Assembly (NCBI RefSeq): GCF_011799805.1
Contig: NZ_WXUB01000002.1
Span: 372,001-436,000 of the forward strand
Direction: 5' to 3'
Origin: Maribellus sediminis
GTDB lineage: Bacteria > Bacteroidota > Bacteroidia > Bacteroidales > Prolixibacteraceae
Length of the DNA stretch: 64,000 nt
A program made the translations under genes and the position numbers. Under the pieces are notes generated by a model that saw nothing but the letters and a program-made list of their open reading frames with translations, was not told the origin of the DNA and searched no databases. Within the stretch, counting starts at the first letter, position 1. Every line of letters begins with the position of its first letter. This document shows positions 52,950 through 61,792 of this stretch, piece by piece.

Positions 52950-55900
52950 TTAAAATTTAAGATTAACTCCAACCAGTACCGTTCTCGGACGTGGATAATA
53001 TCCTAAATCAACACCGGAAACCCAGGATTCCACACCATATCCGATTTCAGGATCCATACCATTGTACTTGGTAAATGTAAAGGCATTCTGTACCGAAGTA
53101 TATAACCGGCATTGACTGATTGCTTTCAAATTAATCAGTTTTGAAAAGTCATAACCAAGGCTAACATTGCTTATCCGTAAATAATCTCCATCGTGCACAT
53201 ACAAATCAGAGAATATCCAGTTCAGATTATTTACCGTTACGCGAGGAATACGATTTGATGTACCTTCTCCGGTCCAACGTTGTAATATAGCAGTGGTGTA
53301 ATTTGATTGCTGCCCAACCTGTCCGTACGATTGAACGATTTTGCTGCCCATCGAAAAACTGGCATCAACGCCAAAATCGAAGTTTTTATATTGGAAGCCA
53401 AAGTTAAATCCTCCACTTAATTTTGGAAGACCGTTGCCTAGATCAACTTTATCGTTGTTGTCAATTACACCATCCATATTCTGATCAACAAATTTCACAT
53501 CGCCAGGCGTAGCACCACCAGGCTGCAAAATTCCTTTTCCGGCTGCCATCCATGCATCAATATCCTCCTGATTCTGGAAAAGCCCATTGGTTTCGTATCC
53601 CCAGAAATATCCAATGGCATATCCGTTTTCTGTCCGATAAAATTCTTCTGAGTTGGCATAAAGCATATTTGTCAACCCATGTACAATTCCATCTGCAGTT
53701 GGAATTAGCCCTACTGAGTTTTTATTATAAGCGCCATTCACCCCGATGTAATAGCTGAAATCATTAATATTGTCGTTCCAGTTGACAGCCAGTTCAACCC
53801 CTTTGTTTTTCACACTACCACCATTAATCCACGGTGCTTTTGCACCGGCAGTTGCTGGTACCGGCGCTTGCACCAACCAGTCTTTGGTAGTTTTTACATA
53901 GTAGTCTCCGCTTACGGTTAAACGCCCCTTCAGAAAGCGGGAATCAAAACCGATGTCAGTTTGTTCCGATGTTTCCCAACGCAGGCTTTCGTTTGACAAT
54001 TGCCCCTGGTAAGCTCCCGGAGTGTTTACTCCGGCGTTACCAAAGTTGTAAAATGCTGCCGGATTGTTGCCACTAACTGCAGTTGAAGTACTGATTAGTG
54101 AGGCGTATTTAAAATCGGGAATACTCTGGTTACCAACCTGTCCCCAGCTTGCGCGTAGTTTCAGTTGTTCGAGCCAGCCTTTTGTTGAACTCATAAAAGA
54201 CTCTTCGCTGATTGTCCAACCAGCAGAAACCGAAGGGAAATAGCCCCAATGGTTACCTGGAGCAAACTTAGAAGAACCGTCAGCTCTCAACGTTGCGTTT
54301 AAAATATATTTTTCCTTGTAGTTGTACCCAATTCTTCCAAAATACGAAAGGCGGCGATAATCAACCGAAGGAGCACCTCCAACAGATTTTGTTTTAATAA
54401 CCGTTGTTCCGTCATCGGCAAGATGAGCTACTCCTGTTGTATTATCCAAATAGGCATGTCCAAAATCATCCAATTGCGGTACCAGGTTCCAGTTGCTACC
54501 TGACATTCCTATGCCTTGATATCTTACCGACTCAGTTCCGAGCAATACGCTAAAAGCGTGATCTTCATTAATATCGAAGTTGTACCCTACCGTATTCGTC
54601 CAGGTTAGCGTAAAACCGCTGCTCATACCCTGGCTAACAGTTTCATGGTCTTCGTTGTACGAATAAATCGAAAACCGATAATAGGGAGTAAAACCCCGGG
54701 AATTGGAAGAATAGTAGTTGAGTCCAAAAACGGTTCTTACCTTCAGGTTTTTAATGGGTTCCAATTCGGCGTAAACGTCGCCTAAAAGTCTTTGGCTTCT
54801 GTTTATCCTATGGTTGGTTAACATGGCACCGTATGGGTTACCATCGGCCTTATTCCATTTTGCGTCACTGGTATCGTTAAAAGGACTGCCGTAAATATTA
54901 TTATCGCTATATACAGGTGCTAAAGGAGAAGTATTAAAAGCACTACGCAACGTATTATTGTATTGGTTCCCATCGCTGATGCCTTTAGTGTCGATAAAAT
55001 TCAGGTTTAGATGCTGCCCCACAACAAGCACATCTTTGTACACTTTGTGTTCGGTGTTTAACCTGAATCCATACCGATCGTAGTTCGATACTGCGGAACC
55101 GCCAACCACACCTTCCTGCGAAGTATAACTAAGCGACATAGCATAAATGGAAGTTTCAGAACCACCACTAATATTCAGCGAATAATTTTCGGTTTTAGCA
55201 TCTTCCTTTAGCATCTGCCCCATCCAGTCGGTATCAGCGAGATAGCCATCCTTTGCTTCCCAGTCGAAAGGATTGAGACCAGAGTTAATCTGTTGCTCAT
55301 CCATAATCATCCGGTATTCCTTTGCATTCAATAACGGAACTTTCCTTTCAACATTCTGAATGCCTCGATATGCATCGAATGAAACCTGGCCATGTCCTTT
55401 CTTACCTTGTTTTGTTGTAATAAGAATTACACCATTAGCTGCCTGCGATCCATAAATCGCGGCCGAAGCAGCATCTTTTAAAACATCAATTGACTCGATA
55501 TCTGCTGCATTCAGGGTTGTAATATCACCTTCTACTCCATCAACAATATACAATGGTTGTGAACTACCGATTGTACCTAAACCGCGAATGGTCACTTTCA
55601 TGCCAGCTCCTGGTTGCCCTGAAGTAGATGAAATGTTCACACCAGGAGTTTTTCCTTGCAAAGCTTGCAATGGGTTAGTGGTATTCATTTTTGCCAATTC
55701 CTCACCCTTCACCTGAACGGTAGCACCGGTTACCAATTTTTTCTTTTGAACGCCATAACCAACAGCAACAATTTCTTCCAGTCCGATAGCGTCTTCTTCC
55801 ATTGTAACATCTATCGTACTTCTTCCTGCTACCCCAATTTCGGTCTTTTTCATCCCCACGAAAGAAAAGACGAGAACTCCATCTCCGGGAACATCTTGCA

Positions 55901-56123
55901 ATGTATATTTTCCATCAACATCAGTAATTGTTCCCCGGCTTGTTCCTTTTACAACAATGCTAACACCCGGCAAAGACTCTCCATCGTGTTGAGATTTTAC
56001 CTTTCCGGAAATTGCAATGTTTTGTCCGAAGGAAGGAACGCCCCATATTACCATTAACAAAATGACATAAAGACTCCTAATTGTAGCCCCCCGCCATATT
56101 AAAAAACTACGCGTTTTTTTCAT
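52950..56123 (-). CDS. susC: SusC-family TonB-dependent transporter (pair 2)
   Basis: Outer-membrane importer, 1057 residues, ATG at 56123. Signal peptide ends PSFGQ. CarboxypepD_reg-like domain (about 36-110), the LEEIVAVGYGVQKKK plug start near 115, the SusC hallmark DVLKDAASAAIYGSQAANGV near 210, and a barrel ending in VLVGVNLKF. Its first 120 residues match SusC 1 closely, then similarity falls to ordinary family level. It is the first gene after the hybrid regulator, with a 118-bp gap. It forms a unit with susD 2 and the PKD-like lipoprotein. Confidence 0.95.
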   Translation of the reverse strand: MKKTRSFLIWRGATIRSLYVILLMVIWGVPSFGQNIAISGKVKSQHDGESLPGVSIVVKGTSRGTITDVDGKYTLQDVPGDGVLVFSFVGMKKTEIGVAGRSTIDVTMEEDAIGLEEIVAVGYGVQKKKLVTGATVQVKGEELAKMNTTNPLQALQGKTPGVNISSTSGQPGAGMKVTIRGLGTIGSSQPLYIVDGVEGDITTLNAADIESIDVLKDAASAAIYGSQAANGVILITTKQGKKGHGQVSFDAYRGIQNVERKVPLLNAKEYRMIMDEQQINSGLNPFDWEAKDGYLADTDWMGQMLKEDAKTENYSLNISGGSETSIYAMSLSYTSQEGVVGGSAVSNYDRYGFRLNTEHKVYKDVLVVGQHLNLNFIDTKGISDGNQYNNTLRSAFNTSPLAPVYSDNNIYGSPFNDTSDAKWNKADGNPYGAMLTNHRINRSQRLLGDVYAELEPIKNLKVRTVFGLNYYSSNSRGFTPYYRFSIYSYNEDHETVSQGMSSGFTLTWTNTVGYNFDINEDHAFSVLLGTESVRYQGIGMSGSNWNLVPQLDDFGHAYLDNTTGVAHLADDGTTVIKTKSVGGAPSVDYRRLSYFGRIGYNYKEKYILNATLRADGSSKFAPGNHWGYFPSVSAGWTISEESFMSSTKGWLEQLKLRASWGQVGNQSIPDFKYASLISTSTAVSGNNPAAFYNFGNAGVNTPGAYQGQLSNESLRWETSEQTDIGFDSRFLKGRLTVSGDYYVKTTKDWLVQAPVPATAGAKAPWINGGSVKNKGVELAVNWNDNINDFSYYIGVNGAYNKNSVGLIPTADGIVHGLTNMLYANSEEFYRTENGYAIGYFWGYETNGLFQNQEDIDAWMAAGKGILQPGGATPGDVKFVDQNMDGVIDNNDKVDLGNGLPKLSGGFNFGFQYKNFDFGVDASFSMGSKIVQSYGQVGQQSNYTTAILQRWTGEGTSNRIPRVTVNNLNWIFSDLYVHDGDYLRISNVSLGYDFSKLINLKAISQCRLYTSVQNAFTFTKYNGMDPEIGYGVESWVSGVDLGYYPRPRTVLVGVNLKF

Positions 56124-56241
56124 ACAACATAAATTTAGATTAGTAAATTAGCTTTTAATCAGCTCAATATCAGCGGCGAAATTAGGGATCGACAACACCA
56201 GTACAGGGTATGCCATGTATTTAATATAGGACAACGATGTC
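56124..56241 (-). promoter_or_regulatory. Leader of susC 2 and regulator-susC intergenic region
   Basis: A 118-bp region carrying the same leader blocks as susC 1, including CCATGTATTT beginning 90 bp before the ATG. As there is no room for much else, a promoter activated by the adjacent hybrid sensor is likely here. No standard -7 box is seen. Confidence 0.5.
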
Positions 56242-59200
56242 TTAATTGGGATTATTTAGTCTGCGTAGATAGTCGGAAGGAGAAATACCAAATTCATTTT
56301 TGAAGTTAACAGAGAATCTTTTAGGGGAGTTGAAGCCGACTGCATAAGCAATTTCGGCTATATGTAACTGACTTTTCTCCAAAAGCTGGCGACCGCGTTT
56401 TAAACGAATTGTACGGATAAACTCAGCGGGCCCTTTTCCTGTGATGCTCATTAATTTTTTATACAAGTGGCCCCTGCTAAGGCCAACCAAACTGCCAAGA
56501 TCTTCAACCGAAAATTCGGGATCATCAATGTGTTCTTCAACTGCCTTAATAGCATCCTCTATCAGTTGTTCATCCAGCGAAGTAATTGTTATCTCGGAGG
56601 GAGAAACATCCATTTTCTGGCTAAAGGAAAGATGGCACTTCTCTGTCCATTCAAGAAATTTTCGAATGCGCAGTTTTAATAAATTGAAATTAAAGGGTTT
56701 GGTGAGATAATCATCAGCTCCCAGTTTCAGTCCTTCCAACTGATATTCTTCCGTAGTACGTGCGGTCAACAAGATCACAGGAATATGTGACCACTGGATA
56801 TTGGTTTTAATTTTTTCACAAAGTTCAGTTCCGCTCATAACAGGCATCATTACGTCGCTCACCACTATAGATATATCATTCTCCTGTAATTGGTCCAGAG
56901 CTTCTTGTCCGTTATAGGCCACTAATACTGTATATTCATCTGAAAGGCTGTCGGCCATAAACTCACAAAAATCTTTGTTATCATCCACAAACAGAAGTAC
57001 CGGATTGGCAGCAATCCTTTGTTCCACTTCCTGTTCCTGTTCAAACTGCTCTTCATTCCCTGTTGTATCATCGGAGAGCTCATCCTGAATATCTTCATTC
57101 CAAACCGGAAGCCTGACTAAAAATGTACTTCCCTGAGGTTTGTTATCCTCAACGGTGATACTACCTTCGTGCAACCGAACATATTCATTCACAATATGCA
57201 ACCCAATTCCACTTCCCGTTTTTTCAGGGTGCCGGGAAGACTGGAAAAACCGGTCGAATACATGGGGCTTGTCAATGTCCAAAATTCCATCTCCCGAGTC
57301 CGACACAGACAAATAAATATCATCATCTTCCCGGGAAATACAAACTGTTACAACTCCACCATCAGGCGTAAATTTAAAAGCATTGGAAAGCAAATTCAAC
57401 ATTACCTTCCGTAATTTGTCCGGATCAAATTGTGTTGTCAGCACTTTTAGTTTGCTATCAAATGAAAACTCAATCTGGCGTTCGGCGGCAGTACCCTGAA
57501 ATGTGAAACACAACTCCCTGATAAAGCTCACCAAATCTCCTTGTTTACTCCTCAAAACCTCACCTCCCGCATCCAGTTTCCGGAAATCAAGCAAGGTGTT
57601 GATTATGTGCAATAACTGCTCGGCACTTTTGTTTATCATTTCTAGCTTTTTACGTAAGCCAGCATCCATTGATCCATTTAATAATGTTTGCAAGGGTGTG
57701 AGTATTAGTGTAAGCGGTGTACGAAGATCATGACTTATATTTGTAAAAAACCGAAGCTTCATTTCATAAAGATTAGTTTCCTGTTCTCGTACCAATTGTA
57801 ATCTTTGCGCTTCGAGCTTCATTTTTTGTTTCCTTCGGCTTCTATATATACTGTAAACAACAAAAGAAATTCCCGACAAAATGTACAGGCCCCAAGCCCA
57901 GCCCGACAAATAAAATGGAGGAGTTACTTTAATATCCAAATAGGTAACCTGATCGCTCCATTCGCCATCGCTATTGCATGCTTTTATTTCAAGTTCATAA
58001 TCGCCTGGTGCTAAAGAAGAAAACACAATCCGGTTTTCCGAAGTGTTTTGCCATTGTTCCTGTAATGCTTTCATTCGGTAGGCGTATCTCACCTTATTGG
58101 GATATAACAAATCGCCTGTTGTATATTTTATTTGAATTAACTTATCGGTGTACCGAAATGTCAACGAACGAGTCAGTTCCATAGGACGTTCCAGCAATTT
58201 ACGTCCTTTGTAAAGCGAGTCGACCGCGATTTGATCAATCCCCACACTCAAGCCTGTAAAAATTACCTTAGCGGGAGGTTGGTTTTTCTCCAGCATTTTA
58301 TTTGGATTAACAACTGAATATCCTTCGGTGCCACCAACAAGAATATCTCCGCTACGAACTTTACAAATAGCACGATTATTAAAATAGTTATCAATCAGTC
58401 CGTCTTCATCTGTAAAGTTTTCACAAGTAATCATTAGGTTGCCTTGCCTGTCTTGTTCTGCAGTAATTACAGAAAGCCCGTTACTTGTTGTTACCCAAAG
58501 GTTTTGATGATCATCTTCAACAATACCGCGAATGATGTTATCACGCAGACCATTTGTTTTATCAATGTAATAGATGGTATCTTTCTTTACATCCCATAAA
58601 CTCAATCCTTCGGCGTGCCCCAGCCAAATATTGTCCCTACTGTCTTTGTACACACTGCTAATTAACCCCTGTTTGAAATTCTGTGTACCTGATCTATTTC
58701 CCAGGTAACTGCTGCAATCGTTTGTTTTTATATCAACAATATACAGGCCGTAAACAGTTGCAATGTATAATTTATCGCCTCCATCATAAAACATATCCAT
58801 TGGGTGCTGCATTCCTTCACACTCAATCTCCATTGAGTTTAAATCCTCCTCTCCGTTGCGCAATAGCTGTATAGCTCCCCCCAAAGTACCTATCCATAGA
58901 TTGCCATACCGGTCTTCTTTCAAACTCCAGATATTATTGCCTGCTAGGTCGCTGTTTTCAGTAGAAAACCGGTCAACCTTTCCGTTATCATAACGATAAA
59001 GGCCATCTAAATATGTCCCGATCCATATTCGTCCTTTCCGGTCCTCCAAAAGCGACACTATCGGACTTTTCGGGACTGATAGCTGCCTGATACCCTTTTT
59101 CTTATCTTTTACAAATAATCCATTTCCATCGGTACCCAACCATATTCTACCACCACTATCTTCAAGAATTACGCTTACATCCTCACAATTTGCCTGCTCA

Positions 59201-60255
59201 ACATTTACGACACTCTGTAAACTGTTATGATAATACGAAATACCATTTTTATTGTGCCCTATCCATATAATCCCATTGTCATCATGGTATAAATATTCAA
59301 TATGATTAGAGGCAATTGACGAACTTATATTCTGATCTTCCTGCAAATTTATTACCTCTCCGCTGGCCACATTATAAATCAGCAGCCCGTTATGGTCGGT
59401 ACCAATCCAGATATGCCCGTTTCTGTCATCCATAAAACGCAACATACGCTTGGGTTGTCCTTCTGTTTTTAGCTGTAACCTTACCCATGCAACCGTTGGT
59501 TTTTTCCTGTAAAAAACCACATCGGTACTACTCGACCAAAGCCATAAGCCGCCCTTATAATCAGCATAAAGTTTGTTATCTAATTGAGGATTAAAATCAT
59601 CAGGCAAATCAAGCACTTGTTGTCTGCCGGTTTGTTTGTTTATTTGCCACAAAAGGCCTGGCCTCAAAAAACTATACAGGTTCTTCCCGTCATCGCTCAA
59701 CTCAACTGCTACAACATCGTCCAGCCTCAGATTCAAGCTAAATGTTTTTAACACTTCTTTTTGTGTATCATAAAAAAAGAGTTGCTGCCCATTCAAAACC
59801 CACAAGTCTTTTTCCTCATCAATGTATACCCTGTAATTGCCATCAACTACTATTTCAAATCTTTGTAAAAAACCAGGAACATCGTTTATAAAATTATCTT
59901 TGTCGCGGTTGTACACCGTGTAGGTGCCAGTACTGATCCAAATGTTACCCAATCCATCTTCCTGCATTCCCTGGATATTATTCGACAGCATGGAATTCGA
60001 AAGGTTGGCTTCTGTGGTATATGTTTTAAATCCGTACCCGTCATAACGATTCAGGCCGTATTCTGTACCAACCCACAAAAAACCATAGCTGTCTTTTAGA
60101 ATTGAGCTGACATTGCCGTTTGAAAGCCCATCCTTTGTTGTCAGGTGGAGGAAAACATAAGACGGTTGAGCTATTGACTGGACAACCACCGAAACAAAGA
60201 AAACAAGCAAGCCCAATAAGCCTCCTATCCTTTTATTATGTTTTCCGTGCTTCAT
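56242..60255 (-). CDS. Hybrid two-component system regulator (HTCS) of the PUL
   Basis: One-protein sensor and regulator, 1337 residues. Signal peptide, then two seven-bladed periplasmic propellers built from Reg_prop repeats (GFLWVGTEYGLNRYDG, NGIIWIGHNKNGISYY, GRIWIGTYLDGLYRYD and more), a Y_Y_Y domain near 700-770 and a transmembrane helix near 783-802. In the cytoplasm: HisKA with His in ISHDLRTPLT near residue 840, HATPase (LLSNAFKFTPDGG, GSGIGLHIVNEY), a receiver with Asp in VVSDVMMPVMSG near 1133 and a C-terminal AraC-type HTH (about 1240-1335, GFNSPKRFSVNFKNEFG). It senses an oligosaccharide in the periplasm and activates the locus. Known HTCS use the same order. Confidence 0.96.
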   Translation of the reverse strand: MKHGKHNKRIGGLLGLLVFFVSVVVQSIAQPSYVFLHLTTKDGLSNGNVSSILKDSYGFLWVGTEYGLNRYDGYGFKTYTTEANLSNSMLSNNIQGMQEDGLGNIWISTGTYTVYNRDKDNFINDVPGFLQRFEIVVDGNYRVYIDEEKDLWVLNGQQLFFYDTQKEVLKTFSLNLRLDDVVAVELSDDGKNLYSFLRPGLLWQINKQTGRQQVLDLPDDFNPQLDNKLYADYKGGLWLWSSSTDVVFYRKKPTVAWVRLQLKTEGQPKRMLRFMDDRNGHIWIGTDHNGLLIYNVASGEVINLQEDQNISSSIASNHIEYLYHDDNGIIWIGHNKNGISYYHNSLQSVVNVEQANCEDVSVILEDSGGRIWLGTDGNGLFVKDKKKGIRQLSVPKSPIVSLLEDRKGRIWIGTYLDGLYRYDNGKVDRFSTENSDLAGNNIWSLKEDRYGNLWIGTLGGAIQLLRNGEEDLNSMEIECEGMQHPMDMFYDGGDKLYIATVYGLYIVDIKTNDCSSYLGNRSGTQNFKQGLISSVYKDSRDNIWLGHAEGLSLWDVKKDTIYYIDKTNGLRDNIIRGIVEDDHQNLWVTTSNGLSVITAEQDRQGNLMITCENFTDEDGLIDNYFNNRAICKVRSGDILVGGTEGYSVVNPNKMLEKNQPPAKVIFTGLSVGIDQIAVDSLYKGRKLLERPMELTRSLTFRYTDKLIQIKYTTGDLLYPNKVRYAYRMKALQEQWQNTSENRIVFSSLAPGDYELEIKACNSDGEWSDQVTYLDIKVTPPFYLSGWAWGLYILSGISFVVYSIYRSRRKQKMKLEAQRLQLVREQETNLYEMKLRFFTNISHDLRTPLTLILTPLQTLLNGSMDAGLRKKLEMINKSAEQLLHIINTLLDFRKLDAGGEVLRSKQGDLVSFIRELCFTFQGTAAERQIEFSFDSKLKVLTTQFDPDKLRKVMLNLLSNAFKFTPDGGVVTVCISREDDDIYLSVSDSGDGILDIDKPHVFDRFFQSSRHPEKTGSGIGLHIVNEYVRLHEGSITVEDNKPQGSTFLVRLPVWNEDIQDELSDDTTGNEEQFEQEQEVEQRIAANPVLLFVDDNKDFCEFMADSLSDEYTVLVAYNGQEALDQLQENDISIVVSDVMMPVMSGTELCEKIKTNIQWSHIPVILLTARTTEEYQLEGLKLGADDYLTKPFNFNLLKLRIRKFLEWTEKCHLSFSQKMDVSPSEITITSLDEQLIEDAIKAVEEHIDDPEFSVEDLGSLVGLSRGHLYKKLMSITGKGPAEFIRTIRLKRGRQLLEKSQLHIAEIAYAVGFNSPKRFSVNFKNEFGISPSDYLRRLNNPN

Positions 60256-60337
60256 TGTAATTTATTGACCTACCAAGATATGGAAAAATGTAATGTACAG
60301 AAGTTTAACAACAATTTATTATGGGGTCATTTGGTAT

Positions 60338-60345
60338 CAAATATA
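60338..60345 (-). promoter_or_regulatory. Possible promoter box of the HTCS gene
   Basis: On the minus strand this reads TATATTTG, a full match to TAnnTTTG, about 83 bp before the ATG at 60255. No clear TTTG lies at the expected distance upstream, so the call is weak. Confidence 0.35.
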
Positions 60346-61110
60346 GTATCATGATGTAACATGTTAACTTTAAATATTCCATCCGATGAAAACGCAAAGT
60401 GAATCGGGCAGATTTCTCAATATCCTTCAGTGATATTGTATTTTTATAGCATACTAATTTTTATCAGAAACAAAATTGTATTAATCTTTCATCACTACCC
60501 ATTAAATAATTTTTTAAATAACTAGTCAACTGCCTGACTAAACATTTTAATGTTTATACGCTCTGCTGAGCTAATAGGTCTCATTTTTGCTTCATTAAAT
60601 ATTATCGAAAGTCTGAACTTGTAAATATGGCGCACAATACTATCGAAAGCTTCCAAAAGAAAACTGGATCAATGGAACAACCGGAAATTGTAAGTAAGAA
60701 AGGATATTATTGCGAATTTAATATTTGGCGTTTTGGGCCGGTTCCTGAAATTCTGGGCATTTAATTGAGAAAAGCAGATAACGGAGATCAGCACTACTAA
60801 AACGAAATGCAATTTGAATACTTCAGTAATTTTACCAACCAGGCAGGTGCGCAAATTAATTAGACGATGTGAATATTTAAATAGATTATGATACATAAGT
60901 TTAGCTTTGATTTTTAATATCTATATCAAGCAAACTTACTTAGTAGTTCTGCTGAGGTAAAGCATATATTGAACATAAATAGAAAAGAAATTCCCAAAAT
61001 CATAATTCAAAATATAATAGATTTCGCTTTGACAAGTTGACCTATGGATTGAAATTCTTCAGAATAGCATAAAATTTATGTTATAAGTTTGAATCAAAAT
61101 GTAAGTTTCC
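60346..61110. other. Gene-poor AT-rich stretch
   Basis: No protein-coding gene can be supported. A 75-codon minus-strand frame (60669-60896) with one hydrophobic segment and a 45-codon plus-strand frame (60627-60764, starting MAHNTIESFQ) overlap each other and have no recognisable family. Decayed genes are the likely origin. Confidence 0.5.
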
Positions 61111-61560
61111 CTACTCCACCCAAATACTGTCCATCAGTCCAGTTGAATTAGCAGTGTCCCATAAGTACCTTTTCAAGTTGGTTTTCATTGTATCAAATAT
61201 CCGATACTGGTAAATCAATGAAATGTACTCTTCAATTTTCGAAGCATTAATGTCAATATGAAGTTCCAATAGCCGTGTATCAATGCCATGTTTCATTAAT
61301 GGTAACATTACATTACATCAAATGGGATCTCACCTTGCTTTAATCCAATAAAATATCCGTAGTAATTATACTGACCCATTCCAGCCGAATGACTGTCAAT
61401 AATCTTGATAAATTTTGTAAAATTCTACAACGACTAAATAATAATAAGTTGTTCCTCTAGCGATAAGTTATCGCCTTCTAACATTTCAGTGTTTCAGCGT
61501 AAATTTAGCTTGGCTTGCATAGTTCTTCGTTCATATGCTCTTTACCTTTAATTACCGAAT
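61111..61560 (-). pseudogene. Decayed gene of unknown family with frameshift and stops
   Basis: The last intact segment is 61111-61308 (ending GLMDSIWVE). Immediately upstream, another frame reads KIIDSHSAGMGQYNYYG...GLKQGEIPFDVM and then stops. At 61306-61315 the plus strand has CATTACATTA; removing one 5-bp copy joins the two frames smoothly as ...PFDVMLPLMKHG. Further upstream, two TAG codons interrupt the same frame after MLEGDNLSLEEQLIII, and a less certain segment reaches about 61560. I do not recognise the family. The pattern shows a once-real protein in decay. Confidence 0.6.
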
Positions 61561-61603
61561 TTCTACTACATACATCGTTGACAGCTAAAAAAACGCATCT
61601 TTA

Positions 61604-61624
61604 AATGCCATTTATCATGGCATT
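61604..61624. repeat. Perfect 8-bp inverted repeat
   Basis: AATGCCAT (61604-61611) and ATGGCATT (61617-61624) form a stem with a 5-nt loop, about 170 nt downstream of the helicase stop codon. No T-run follows directly, so a terminator role is uncertain. The rest of 61625-61792 shows nothing recognisable. Confidence 0.35.
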
Positions 61625-61792
61625 GTAACTATCAGGTTTCCCTTTGTACAAATACAGGCGACATATAACAACCTGTGCTCGTCATACAACTCTTATATGT
61701 GAATATGATGCACTGATATTCATTTCATTCTGATCCTAGACATTATGACATGTAATCAGGAGGTCAGCTACTCAATAGAATCTTTAGCGACT

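Noticed and set aside
60627-60764. 45-codon plus-strand frame starting MAHNTIESFQ
   Set aside because: Too short, no recognised family, overlaps an opposite-strand frame, and lies in decayed DNA. A fragment of an old gene is possible.
60669-60896. 75-codon minus-strand frame with one hydrophobic segment
   Set aside because: No family resemblance or good context. Hydrophobic frames arise easily in AT-rich DNA.
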